From CAZACZ01 sp964483695 (GTDB lineage: Bacteria > Deinococcota > Deinococci > Deinococcales > Trueperaceae), in NCBI GenBank assembly GCA_964483695.1, contig CAZACZ010000003.1, positions 60,737 to 124,736 of the forward strand: a stretch of DNA of 64,000 nucleotides, read 5' to 3'. Under the pieces are notes generated by a model. The model had not been told where the DNA came from. It made no database searches and worked only from the letters and a program-made list of their open reading frames with translations. Position numbers and translations under genes: made by a program. How positions within the stretch are numbered: the first letter of the stretch is position 1; each line of letters begins with the position of its first letter. Below, one piece after another: positions 29,688 to 38,216 of the stretch.

Positions 29688-30574
29688 CGCCAGGTCCTCG
29701 CCGCGTCGTCCTGCTGGCGCACCCGGCGGGGCACTCGCTGAGCCCGCGGATGCACGCGGCGGCGTTCGCCGCGACCGGCATCGACGCCGAGTACCGGGCG
29801 CTCGACGTGCCGCCCGCCGACCTGGAGCGCGCGGTCGAGGCCCTGCGCGAGGCGGCCTACCTCGGCGCCAACGTGACGGTCCCGCACAAGCAGGCGGTGG
29901 CCGCGCTGGTGGACGAGGTGGACGACGAGGCGCGCGCCATCGGGGCGGTGAACACCGTCGTCAAGCAAGGCGCGCGCTTGCTCGGGTGCAACACCGACGC
30001 CCCCGGCTTCGTGGCCGCGCTCGAGGAGGACGGCTTCGATCCTGCCGGCACGAGCTGTCTGGTGCTCGGTGCCGGCGGCGCGGCGCGGGCGGTGGTGTGG
30101 GCGCTGGCGCGCGCGGGCGCCGAGGTGCGTGTGGCGAACCGCGGGGAGGAGCGCGCCAAGGACCTGGTGACCGACCTGACGCGCTCCGGCTTGCGCCGGC
30201 CCGCGCCTTCGTGGATCGCGAACCGCGACGTCGCCGCGGCGATCGCCGACGTGGACCTGCTGGTGAACACCACCTCGGTGGGGATGGCGGGCGGCCCGGC
30301 GCCGGACGGCGTGCCGCTGCCGAACGACGCCGACGTCCGGGGCCTGCCCGCCTCGGCGTTGGTCGTCGACCTGGTGTACCGCCCGGCCCTCACGCCGCTG
30401 CTGGCGCGCGCGCGCGAGCTCGGCCTGCGCCATCGCAACGGGGTGCCGATGCTGGTGTGGCAGGGCGCGTTGGCCTTCGAGGCCTGGACCGGCGTGCGGG
30501 CACCGGTCGCTGCCATGCGCGCGGCGGTGGAGGAGGCGTTGGCGGCCGAAGGTGCCGGGGCGCCGGCGGCGTGA
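29684..30574 (+). CDS. aroE: Shikimate dehydrogenase
   Basis: AroE reduces 3-dehydroshikimate to shikimate with NADPH in aromatic amino acid synthesis. The 296-residue product has the shikimate-binding SLSPRMHAAAF, catalytic lysine in GANVTVPHKQA, aspartate in CNTDAPGF, the nucleotide loop GAGGAARAV and NRGEER for the NADP phosphate, and the C-terminal VPMLVWQGALAFEAWTG. The GTG start at 29684 overlaps the ltaE stop. No other shikimate-pathway gene is in the window. Confidence 0.95.
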
Positions 30575-30588
30575 GCGGTCGCGGTTGG

Positions 30589-30594
30589 TAGACT
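30589..30594 (+). promoter_or_regulatory. -10 box (TAGACT) of the metallophosphoesterase gene, leaderless type
   Basis: TAGACT ends seven bases before the GTG at 30602, in a 27-base gap after aroE with no ribosome binding site. Confidence 0.6.
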
Positions 30595-30601
30595 CGCTTC
30601 C

Positions 30602-31486
30602 GTGCGCATCGCCATCCTCGCCGACGTCCACGCCAACCTGCCCGCGCTCGAGGCCGTGCTGGAGGACATCGAACGCCAGGGCGTCGACCGCGTGGTGGTG
30701 AACGGCGACAGCGTCAACCGAGGGCCGTCCAGCGTGGCGGTGCTCGAGCGGCTGCGCCCCTACTTAGGCGACACCACCCTCGGCAACCACGACGACCTCA
30801 TGACCATCGTGTTGGAGCGCCGCGGCGAGTTGGGCGAGCCGTGGTTCACCGACCCGTTCTGGGGCAGCACGCGCCTGGCGGCCGCGCACGTAGGCGGCGC
30901 CGGCTGGATCGAGACCATCAAGACGCTGCCGATGACGCTTCGCATCGCGCTCCCCGCAGCGCCGTCGGTGCTGGTGTCGCACGGCAGTCCGCGGCACTAC
31001 CGCGAAGGGTACGGGCGCAACCTGACGCCCGAGATGATCTCGGAGATCACCGAGGCGCACCCGGCCGACGTGCTGGTCGGCTCGCACACGCATCGCCCGC
31101 TGTTGATGCGGTGGGGTCGGCACACCGTCCTCAACACCGGTGCCGTTGGCGCGTCGTTCGATGGGGACGCGCGCGCCCACTACCTCGTCCTGGAACTCGA
31201 CGAGGGAGCCTGGCGGCCGCAGTTCCGGCGTGTGCCGTACGACTTGGATCGCGCGCTGGACGACTACGAGACGTCGGGCTTCCTGAGCGACGGGGGGCTC
31301 AGCGCGCACATCTTCCACGAGGAGTTGCGGCACGCCCGCTCGTACATGGTGCCGTTCCTGATGTGGTGCGAGGAGCAGGACCGCCTGCACGACGCTGCCG
31401 CATGGGACGAGTTCCGCGACCGCTTCGAGGCGCGCTTCCGACCGCCGGAGCGCGTGGACGACGTGCGCGTCTCGGCCGAACCGTGA
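30602..31486 (+). CDS. calcineurin-like metallophosphoesterase
   Basis: The 294-residue protein has the complete di-metal motif set: ADVHANLPALEAVL, VVNGDSVNRGP, LGNHDDL, VSHGSPRHY and VGSHTHRP, followed by NTGAVG. This matches the YfcE/MJ0936-like small phosphodiesterases. The substrate is unknown; relatives act on cyclic nucleotides, nucleotides or phospholipids. It begins with GTG after a TAGACT box. The stop overlaps the GTG of the DUF983 gene. Confidence 0.9.
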   Translation: MRIAILADVHANLPALEAVLEDIERQGVDRVVVNGDSVNRGPSSVAVLERLRPYLGDTTLGNHDDLMTIVLERRGELGEPWFTDPFWGSTRLAAAHVGGAGWIETIKTLPMTLRIALPAAPSVLVSHGSPRHYREGYGRNLTPEMISEITEAHPADVLVGSHTHRPLLMRWGRHTVLNTGAVGASFDGDARAHYLVLELDEGAWRPQFRRVPYDLDRALDDYETSGFLSDGGLSAHIFHEELRHARSYMVPFLMWCEEQDRLHDAAAWDEFRDRFEARFRPPERVDDVRVSAEP

Positions 31487-32034
31487 CGCCGCCGGACGTC
31501 GACTCCCTTCCGCCATCGGGCTCGCGCTGGCGCGACCTCCGCGCCATGGTGCGGGCGACCGCCGGTCGGTGCCCCAACTGCGGTGAGGGCGGCGTGTTCG
31601 TCTCGCTCTACGGCGTCCGGCCCACGTGCCGCCGCTGCGGCGTCCGGTTCGAACGCGATCCCGGCGCATGGCTCGGCGCGATGGTGGTGGCGTACGCCCT
31701 GGCCGTCGTGGTGGTGGTGCTGGTGGCGGTGGTCGCGATCGTGCGCTCCGGGCTCTTCCCCGGCCTGGAGTGGTGGCTCGTCGGCGTGGGCTTCGCGACG
31801 GTCGCCCTGGCCTACCGCCCGGCGAAGGGCTGGTGGCTGTGGTGGATGTGGGCGGCAGGGTTCGTCACGCGCGACGGCGACGGCCCGGCGACGGCGGCGC
31901 CCAGCGCCGCGCCCCCAGGGACCACCTCGGCCATGCCCGACCCGACCGACGCGCGGTCGGGCCCGTCAGGCGCGACGCGCGCGCCCGACGGCGATGAGCA
32001 GCACGCTGATGATGGTGAACGCCACCAGCGATAG
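31483..32034 (+). CDS. DUF983 zinc-ribbon membrane protein
   Basis: The 183-residue product has a zinc ribbon (CPNCGEGG and CRRCG) followed by two membrane helices (about residues 65-90 and 95-115, the second near WWLVGVGFATVALAY). This is the layout of the DUF983 family, whose function is not established. The GTG at 31483 overlaps the upstream stop. After about residue 130 the tail is Ala/Pro/Asp-rich and unlikely to be folded; its last 69 bases overlap the end of dsbB on the other strand. Confidence 0.82.
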   Translation: MTPPDVDSLPPSGSRWRDLRAMVRATAGRCPNCGEGGVFVSLYGVRPTCRRCGVRFERDPGAWLGAMVVAYALAVVVVVLVAVVAIVRSGLFPGLEWWLVGVGFATVALAYRPAKGWWLWWMWAAGFVTRDGDGPATAAPSAAPPGTTSAMPDPTDARSGPSGATRAPDGDEQHADDGERHQR

Positions 32035-32376
32035 CACCGGGATGGTGATGAAGCCGAGCCAGTTGATGTACTGCAGGTTGCACGGCACCCCCGCCCGGCA
32101 CAGCGCGGCACTGCCGAACCCGGGGACCTTCTGCTCCAGCACGTGGTACCCCGCCACGAGCATGCCGAGCAGCGACAGCGGCAAGGCGTACTTCACGACC
32201 CCGCGGTCCTGCCGGTAGCTGGCGACGGCCAGGATGATCGCCAGCGGGTACATCAGGATGCGCTGGTACCAGCACAAGGTGCATGGCACGAAGAGCCGGA
32301 CCTCGCTGAAGTAGAGGCTGCCGGCGGTCGCGACGACGGCGGTCAGCCAGGCGGGGTAGATCAGCGGCGCGCGCAC
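31966..32376 (-). CDS. dsbB: DsbB/BdbC-type disulfide oxidoreductase
   Basis: This 136-residue membrane protein has four helices, the CTLCWYQR motif (CxxC with the quinone-site arginine) in the first loop and a second cysteine pair in CRAGVPC. It reoxidises the DsbA-like partner encoded just upstream and passes electrons to quinone. The GTG start at 32376 follows the dsbA stop by four bases. The 3' end runs 69 bases into the tail of the DUF983 gene on the opposite strand. BdbC-type length fits better than the larger proteobacterial DsbB. Confidence 0.92.
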   Translation of the reverse strand: MRAPLIYPAWLTAVVATAGSLYFSEVRLFVPCTLCWYQRILMYPLAIILAVASYRQDRGVVKYALPLSLLGMLVAGYHVLEQKVPGFGSAALCRAGVPCNLQYINWLGFITIPVLSLVAFTIISVLLIAVGRARRA

Positions 32377-32380
32377 GGCG

Positions 32381-33010
32381 TCAGTTCGCGGCGTCTTCGA
32401 TCGCGCGGCGGACGTTCTCGAGGGTGGGGTTCGCCACCACGGTACCGTCGACCACCACCGACGGCGTGCCGGTGAGGTTGAAGGTGCGCGTCGCGGCCAC
32501 GTCGGCATCGACGGCGTCGGCCGTGGCGGCGTCGTTCACGCAGGTGCGCAGCGCGTCGCCGTCCAGCGATGGCGCGTAGGTCAGGGCGATCTCGATGGCG
32601 CGCGGGGTGTTCCGGATCTCGCTCTGCGCCCGCAGGAGGATCGGCTCTAAGTCGACGAACGCCTGGTTGCTCTGCCGGTAGACGCACTCGCCCATGACGG
32701 CCAGGGTGCGCGAGCGCACCGGGTCGACCACCGGGAAGTTCAGGAAGTACAGGCTGGCCACGCCGGTATCGACGAACTCGCGCTTGAGGATCGGCGTCAC
32801 CGTCTCGCTGAAGTTCGCGCAGTGCGGGCAGAGGAAATCGAAGAACACGGCCACCTTCACCGGCGCGTCGGCCGAACCGTCGAACGGCTGGGCGGCGTAG
32901 TCGATCTCGCCGGAGGCGGACGTGCCTCGCAGGCGGGGGGCCAGGAGGACGCCGGCCACTACCAGCACGGCGACGACGATGGTGAGCAGAGTGAGGCGCT
33001 GCGGGTTCAT
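32381..33010 (-). CDS. dsbA: DsbA/BdbD-type thiol-disulfide oxidoreductase, membrane-anchored
   Basis: The 209-residue protein has an N-terminal membrane anchor (LTLLTIVVAVLVVAGVLLAP) and a DsbA-like thioredoxin fold with active site FFDFLCPHCANFSE and cis-proline TGTPSVVV. It introduces disulfides into exported proteins and pairs with the dsbB gene four bases downstream of its stop. ATG 33010 is chosen because TAGACT ends seven bases before it. The cell exports several proteins with cysteines here (for example 7111 and 7798). Confidence 0.93.
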   Translation of the reverse strand: MNPQRLTLLTIVVAVLVVAGVLLAPRLRGTSASGEIDYAAQPFDGSADAPVKVAVFFDFLCPHCANFSETVTPILKREFVDTGVASLYFLNFPVVDPVRSRTLAVMGECVYRQSNQAFVDLEPILLRAQSEIRNTPRAIEIALTYAPSLDGDALRTCVNDAATADAVDADVAATRTFNLTGTPSVVVDGTVVANPTLENVRRAIEDAAN

Positions 33011-33017
33011 GGTGCGT

Positions 33018-33023
33018 AGTCTA
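33018..33023 (-). promoter_or_regulatory. -10 box (TAGACT) of dsbA, leaderless type
   Basis: TAGACT on the minus strand ends seven bases before the ATG at 33010 and would drive dsbA-dsbB. Confidence 0.6.
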
Positions 33024-33148
33024 CTGGACGGTCGCGCCCCGCGGCGTGCGCCCACCGCCCCTGGAGAAGGGGCAGGCGGCGCCCGTTCGACCGCTGGTGG
33101 CGGCGGGTGGTGCCGCGCGCTTCGGCACGGCCGCGGTGTCACCGGGGC

Positions 33149-33154
33149 TAGCAT
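33149..33154 (+). promoter_or_regulatory. -10 box (TAGCAT) of the acuI-like gene, leaderless type
   Basis: TAGCAT ends five bases before the ATG at 33160. The 149-base region shared with divergent dsbA also holds a six-base-pair hairpin at 33057-33073. Confidence 0.6.
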
Positions 33155-33159
33155 GACGC

Positions 33160-34173
33160 ATGAGCACGACCACGCTACCCACTTCGTACCGTGCGCTTCG
33201 CGTCACGCTCGATGGCGACGAGGCTCGTCGCGCCGTGACGCAGGTGCCGTTCGACACCCTGCCGGACCACGACGTCACCGTTCGCGTGCGGTACTCGGCG
33301 CTGAACTACAAGGACGCGCTGTCGGCCAGCGGCAACCGCGGCGTGACGCGGACGTACCCGCACACGCCCGGCATCGACGCGGCGGGCGAGGTAGTGGCGT
33401 CGCGCGACCCACGCTACGCGCCCGGCGATGCGGTGCTCTGCACCGGCTTCGACCTCGGCATGAACACCCCGGGCGGGTTCGCCGAGTACGTGCGCGTGCC
33501 CGGCGAGTGGCTGGTCCCGCTGCCAGGTGGCATGGACGCCCGCGAGGCGATGGCGCTCGGCACGGCGGCGTTCACGGCGGCGGTGGCGCTGGAGCGGCTC
33601 GCGAGCGTCGGAGCCGGGCCGGAGCTAGGGCCGTTCGTGGTGACGGGAGCGTCGGGTGGGGTGGGCAGCATGGCGGTGGCGCTGCTGGCGCGGGCCGGTT
33701 TCGAGGTGGTGGCGAGTTCGGGCAAACCCGAGGCGGAGGGGCTCCTCCGGGCGCTCGGCGCCGCGCGGCGCATCCCGCGCGAGGAGCTGGCGTCCGGCGC
33801 GCAGCGGCCGATGTTCCGAGCGGCCTACGGCGGCGGGGTGGACACCGTCGGCGGCGCGACGCTCGCGACCCTGGTCAAGAGCACGGCGGTGGGGGGCGCG
33901 GTAGCTGCCTGCGGTCTGGTGGGCGGCGCCGAGGTGCCGCTGACCGTGTTCCCGTTCATCCTGCGTGGGGTGGCGCTGCTGGGTGTCGACACCGAGCACA
34001 CGCCCCGCTCGGCGAGGCTGTCGACCTGGACGCGGCTGGCGGGCCCGTGGCGCCTGCGCGAGGAGCTGGCGCTTCCCGGCATGGTCCGGGAGGTGGCGCT
34101 GGAGGACCTGGATGGCCCGATCGAGGAGATCCTGGCCGGGCGGGTGACGGGTCGGGTAGTGGTGCGGCTGTAG
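33160..34173 (+). CDS. YhdH/AcuI-family NADPH-dependent quinone/acrylyl-CoA reductase
   Basis: The 337-residue protein is a zinc-free medium-chain reductase. It opens with YRALRVTLD and has SALNYKDALSASGNRGVTRT, HTPGIDAAGEVV, the nucleotide loop VTGASGGVGSMAVALLARAG and VPLTVFPFILRGVALLGVD, all typical of the YhdH/YhfP group. AcuI members reduce acryloyl-CoA; others are called quinone oxidoreductases, so the substrate is not certain. The mRNA looks leaderless. It stands alone between dsbA and sodA. Confidence 0.9.
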   Translation: MSTTTLPTSYRALRVTLDGDEARRAVTQVPFDTLPDHDVTVRVRYSALNYKDALSASGNRGVTRTYPHTPGIDAAGEVVASRDPRYAPGDAVLCTGFDLGMNTPGGFAEYVRVPGEWLVPLPGGMDAREAMALGTAAFTAAVALERLASVGAGPELGPFVVTGASGGVGSMAVALLARAGFEVVASSGKPEAEGLLRALGAARRIPREELASGAQRPMFRAAYGGGVDTVGGATLATLVKSTAVGGAVAACGLVGGAEVPLTVFPFILRGVALLGVDTEHTPRSARLSTWTRLAGPWRLREELALPGMVREVALEDLDGPIEEILAGRVTGRVVVRL

Positions 34174-34202
34174 GCTCGGCTCCGGGTCGGCCGAGGACGC
34201 TT

Positions 34203-34211
34203 TGCTAGACT
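34203..34211 (+). promoter_or_regulatory. extended -10 promoter (TGCTAGACT) of sodA
   Basis: TGC-TAGACT is an extended -10 element placed 109 bases before the sodA ATG. No -35 is evident, as expected for an extended -10 promoter. The leader would be about 100 bases, unlike the leaderless genes that use the same TAGACT core. Confidence 0.55.
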
Positions 34212-34320
34212 CGACCTCGACGCCTGGCGCGGCCCCTACCTCGATGCGCGCTCGCGCGTGCGAGGAACGCCGCACGGACGCCAGGTCCGCCCCGAACCGA
34301 ACGGAAAGGAGCACGTCCGC

Positions 34321-34932
34321 ATGGCTTTCACCCTGCCCGACCTGCCGTATCCCAAAGAGGCCCTGGAGCCGCACATCGACGCGCGCACCATGGAGATCCA
34401 CCACGACAAGCACCACGCCGCGTACACCAACAACCTCAACGCCGCCCTCGAGAAGCACCCCGAGTTGGCGTCGAAGAGCATCGAGGAGTTGCTGCGCGGC
34501 ATCCAGCAAGTGCCTCAGGACATCCGCACCGCGGTGCAGAACAACGGCGGCGGCTTCGCCAACCACAACCTGTTCTGGACCGTCATGGGCCCGAACGGCG
34601 GGGGCCGGCCGAGCGGCGACCTGGCCAGCGCCATCGACAGCGCCTTCGGCGGCTTCGAGGCGTTCCAGGAGAAGTTCGCGGCCGCGGCCGCCGGTCGCTT
34701 CGGCTCCGGCTGGGCGTGGCTGGTGGTGGACGGCAACGGCGCCCTGCAGCTGTACTCGACCGCCAACCAGGACTCGCCCTACATGCAAGGGCACACCCCG
34801 ATCCTAGGCCTGGACGTGTGGGAGCACGCCTACTACCTCCACTACCAGAACCGCCGTCCCGACTACGTCCGGGCGTTCTGGAACGTCGTCGACTGGGGCG
34901 CGGTCGCCGCGAACTTCGCCGCTGCACGGTAG
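34321..34932 (+). CDS. sodA: Manganese superoxide dismutase
   Basis: SodA removes superoxide in the cytoplasm. The 203-residue product has metal ligands His27, His82, Asp165 and His169 (in MEIHHDKHH, NHNLFW and LDVWEHAYY). Gln150 in TANQDSP and the MGPNGGG segment point to the manganese type. The ATG at 34321 has AAGGAG nine bases upstream, and the transcript probably starts near 34218 from an extended -10. A strong hairpin follows the gene, so it looks monocistronic. Confidence 0.97.
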   Translation: MAFTLPDLPYPKEALEPHIDARTMEIHHDKHHAAYTNNLNAALEKHPELASKSIEELLRGIQQVPQDIRTAVQNNGGGFANHNLFWTVMGPNGGGRPSGDLASAIDSAFGGFEAFQEKFAAAAAGRFGSGWAWLVVDGNGALQLYSTANQDSPYMQGHTPILGLDVWEHAYYLHYQNRRPDYVRAFWNVVDWGAVAANFAAAR

Positions 34933-34990
34933 GGCGGCGGCGCAGCACCGACGCCCCCGCTAGGCCAAGGCCCAAGCTAGCTACGTTCTC

Positions 34991-35019
34991 GACCGGAGCG
35001 CGTTCCCCGCGCTCCGGTC
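34991..35019 (+). terminator. hairpin after sodA, probable terminator
   Basis: GACCGGAGCGCG pairs perfectly with CGCGCTCCGGTC around the loop TTCCC, a 12-base-pair stem. It lies 58 bases after the sodA stop and eight bases before the comEA -10 box. There is no clear T-run behind it. Confidence 0.7.
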
Positions 35020-35026
35020 GCGTCGT

Positions 35027-35032
35027 TAGCCT
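35027..35032 (+). promoter_or_regulatory. -10 box (TAGCCT) of comEA, leaderless type
   Basis: TAGCCT ends six bases before the comEA ATG at 35039, directly behind the sodA terminator hairpin. Confidence 0.6.
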
Positions 35033-35038
35033 GGCACC

Positions 35039-35539
35039 ATGCTGTCGCCGCGGCCCGATCACCTCACCTGGGCGTTGGCAGCCGCCTGCCTGAGCCTCGG
35101 CGTGGTGGCGTTGGCGCCGCGCTACCTTCCGCGGGCGGCGGCGGTGCGCATCGAGCAGCCGGCGGTGGTGGTGTCGATCGAGGGGCAGGTGAAGCGGCCC
35201 GGCGCCTACACGCTGCCGTTCGGCGCGCGCGTGGCCGACCTCGTCGACGCAGCCGGCGGGTTCACCCCGGCAGCTGCTCGCACCTTGGTGGCGCTGGCCG
35301 ATCCGCTCACCGACGGCGAGGTGGTGCAGGTCCCTGCCCTCACGGCCAGCGGCGGCGTGGAGCGGGTGTCGCTCAACTCGGCCAGCCTGGAGGCGCTGCA
35401 GGGCCTCCCCGGCGTCGGGCCGGCCATCGCCGGGCGCATCGTCGCGCACCGGCCGTTCGCTCGGGTCGACGACCTGCTGGACGTGCCGGGCATCGGCCCG
35501 CGCACGCTCGAACGGTTGCGACCGCTGGTGTCGTTGTGA
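35039..35539 (+). CDS. comEA: ComEA, DNA-binding competence protein
   Basis: ComEA binds incoming double-stranded DNA outside the membrane and hands it to ComEC. The 166-residue product has an N-terminal membrane anchor (LTWALAAACLSLGVVALAP), an SLBB-like domain (VVSIEGQVKRPGAYTLPFG) and two helix-hairpin-helix motifs (LQGLPGVGPAIAGRIVAHRP and LDVPGIGPRTLERL). It is followed directly by comEC, whose GTG overlaps its stop. The gene order comEA-comEC is the usual one in competent bacteria, so natural transformation is likely. Confidence 0.95.
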   Translation: MLSPRPDHLTWALAAACLSLGVVALAPRYLPRAAAVRIEQPAVVVSIEGQVKRPGAYTLPFGARVADLVDAAGGFTPAAARTLVALADPLTDGEVVQVPALTASGGVERVSLNSASLEALQGLPGVGPAIAGRIVAHRPFARVDDLLDVPGIGPRTLERLRPLVSL

Positions 35540-38099
35540 GCCCGGAGGAGGTCGACCGGCCGCCCGGCCCGAGCCCGAGCGCGCCGTACGTCCCGTGGCC
35601 CCTCCCGGCAGCGGTCGGTCTGGCGCTGGGGATCTGCGCCGCCGCGGCGCTTCCCACCTGGGTGGCGTTGGCGACGCCGCTCGGGCTCGCCTCGGGCGTG
35701 GCCGCTACCGTGGCGCGGCGGCGCGGCTCCTACCCGACGTGGCTGCTGGTGGCGGTGGCGGCGATGACNNNNNNNNNNNNNNNNNNNNNNNNNNNNNNNN
35801 NNNNNNNNNNNNNNNNNNNNNNNNNNNNNNNNNNNNNNNNNNNNNNNNNNNNNNNNNNNNNNNNNNNNCGCGGCGGCGCGGCTCCTACCCGACGTGGCTG
35901 CTGGTGGCGGTGGCGGCGATGACGGTGGGTGCGGCGCGCTTCACGCTGTGGCGGCACGCGGCCGATCCTGTCGCGCCGCTGCTGGGTCGGGAGACGCGCT
36001 GGATCGGCCACTCGGACGGCAACGTGCTCCGGGTGCTTGACCCGGTGCGGACACGCTTGGCGCTGGTGCCCACGGGCAGCGTCGAGGAGGTGCCCAGCGG
36101 CTGGGTGACGGTCGTGGGCACCGCGGAGCGCGCCGACGGCAAGCGCAACCCGGGCGGGTTCGACTACGCCGGCTACCTGCGCAGGCGCGGCGTCACGGCC
36201 GAGCTGTTCGTCGCGGGCGTCGTCGAAGCGCGCGGCCGCCGCAGCGTGCGCGACCGCCTGCTGGCGGGCGTGCGCCAAGGCCTCTCCGAGGAGGCGGCGG
36301 CGCTGATGGCGGCGATGACGCTGGGCGTGCGCGACGACCTCGGCACGCTGCGCGACCGCTTCGCCGCCGCCGGCCTGGCCCACGTGCTGGCGTTGTCCGG
36401 CCTGCACGTCGGGGTGCTGTTGGCCGCCATCGGGCGCCTGTTGGCGCCGCTCGGGCGGCGGCGCTACCCCTGGCTGATGCTGATCACGGTCGGGTTCGTG
36501 GCCCTGGTCGGGCCCTCTCCCAGCGTGGTGCGGGCGGCGGTGATGGCGCTGGCGGTGCTCGTTGGCCTCGCGTCCGGGGCGGGGCGGGTGGCGCCTTGGA
36601 CGGCGCTCGGCCTGGCGGCGACCGCCGGCTTGCTGCATGCGCCGCAGATGCTGTTCGACGCCTCGTTCCAACTGTCGTACCTGGCGGTGGGCGGCATGCT
36701 GGCCTTCCTCCCGCCCTGGCTGGCGGTCGCGAACGGCGCCGCGGACGGCCCGGCGGCGGCGCGGCGGCGTCCGACCGTCCTGCCTACCCGTGGGCGGTCG
36801 GGCGGGTTGGTGACGGACGTCCTCGTGCCGTGGGCCAGGCGCGCGCGCCCGTTCGTCGTCGCCGGCGGGGCGGCAAGCGTGGCGGCGCAACTGCCGAGCC
36901 TCTCGCTGGTTGCGGGTTCGTTCGGGTCCGTGCCGTTGGCGTCGCCGCTGGTCAACCTGTTGGCGGTGCCCTTGGCAGGTGTGCTGGTGCCGCTCGGCTT
37001 CCTGGCGGGTGCCGTTGGGCTGGTGGCGTCGCCGCTGGCTTGGCTCGTCAACCGCGCGACGTTGCCGTTGGCCGAGGCACTGCTGGCCCTCGCGGCCGCG
37101 GGGGAGCGGCTCCCGGCGCTGGCGTGGGGCGAGGTGACGTGGCTCGGTCACGCCTGCTGGGCCGCCACGGTGGTGGCGCTGGCGGCCTGGGCACACGGCA
37201 TGCTGCGCCCGCGCCACGCCTTGACCGTGGCGCTCTGCGCCGGCGTCACCACCTGGGCGGTGCCGCCCGCGTCGGCGCCGCCGGACGTGTGGTTCCTGGA
37301 CGTCGGGCAGGGCGACGCCGTCGTCCTGCGCCTCCCGGGAGGCGTGCACGCGTTGATCGACGGTGGGGGCACGCCCTTCTCGGACTTCGACGTCGGCGCG
37401 CGCGTCGTGCTGCCGGCGCTGCGCGCGCTCGGGGTGTACCGGCTGGACGTGGTGGTCGCCACCCACCCCGATGCCGATCACGTCGAAGGGCTCCTGGCGG
37501 TGCTCGATAGCATGCCCGTGGCGACGCTGATCACCGGCCCGTCTGCGCCGGGGGTGGCGTTCGACGAGCGCTTGCGAGCCCTGGCCCGGGCGAACGGCAC
37601 GCGGGTGCACGAAGCGCGGCGTGGCGAACGGATCCACCTCGGCATGCCTTCGTCGGGTCGCGGTGACGGCCGAGCGGTCCTGGAGGTGCTGAATCCCGGC
37701 GCGGACGCAGCGGAGCGCGTCGTCGAGAGCCCCAACGAGACGTCCGTCGCGCTCGCTCTGTGGCTCGACGGCACGCCGCGGGCGGTGTTCCTGGGCGACC
37801 TGGGCATCGCCACCGAGGCACACCTGGCGGTGCCGCCGGTGCAGGTGCTGATGGTGGGGCATCACGGCTCGCGCGGGAGCACGTCGGAGGTCCTGCTGCG
37901 GGCGGCACGGCCGCGCCTCGCGGTGATCTCGGTGGGGCGGAACCGCTACGGCCATCCGCATCCCAGCGTGGTGGAGCGTCTGCGCTCTGCCGGCGTCACG
38001 GTGCGGACGACGTTGGAGCACGGCGCGGTGCGGGTGCCGCTCGGACCGCGAGGCGGTGGCGTGACCGTAGCGGTGGAGGGATCCCCGGCCCCCTGGTAG
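35536..38099 (+). CDS. comEC: ComEC, DNA-uptake channel (reading frame broken only by an assembly gap)
   Basis: ComEC carries single-stranded DNA across the cytoplasmic membrane. The sequence holds 100 Ns flanked by identical 55-base copies. Removing the Ns and one copy (155 bases) joins frame 1 before the gap to the frame after it and gives one protein of about 802 residues. Domains in order: N-terminal DUF4131 region with helices, the Competence domain (AGLAHVLALSGLHVGVLLAA), and a C-terminal metallo-beta-lactamase-like domain with DVGQGDAVVLRLP, THPDADHVEGL and MVGHHGSRGS. The GTG start overlaps the comEA stop. Confidence 0.93.
35714..35768. repeat. 55-base contig-end duplicate, left copy
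   Basis: These 55 bases, directly before the N run, are identical to the 55 bases directly after it (35869-35923). They are one genomic sequence present at the ends of two contigs, not a biological repeat. Confidence 0.93.
35769..35868. other. scaffold gap of 100 Ns inside comEC
   Basis: The gap has exactly 100 Ns, a conventional placeholder length. Because the flanks are identical over 55 bases and collapsing them restores the comEC frame, the true gap length is most likely negative (an overlap) and no sequence is missing. Confidence 0.95.
35869..35923. repeat. 55-base contig-end duplicate, right copy
   Basis: This is the second copy of the contig overlap described at 35714-35768. The reading continues into GGTGGGTGCG after it. 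Confidence 0.93.
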
Positions 38100-38203
38100 G
38101 GTCCGTGTCGGGGGCGAGGCGGCCGCCGCGCGACGAGGCGCGAGACGGCTCGGGCACGGCACACCTCGCAGGTCGCGCCCGACGGAAGGGAGGCCGCCCG
38201 TGA

Positions 38204-38209
38204 TAGATT
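38204..38209 (+). promoter_or_regulatory. -10 box (TAGATT) of the protein kinase gene, leaderless type
   Basis: TAGATT ends seven bases before the ATG at 38217. A GGAAGGGAGG stretch at 38184-38193 is too far (over 20 bases) to serve as its ribosome binding site. Confidence 0.5.
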
Positions 38210-38216
38210 GTTCACG

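Noticed and set aside
35714..35923. Direct repeat of 55 bases as a possible mobile-element target duplication
   Set aside because: The copies flank exactly 100 Ns and removing one restores the comEC frame, so it is a contig overlap rather than an insertion.
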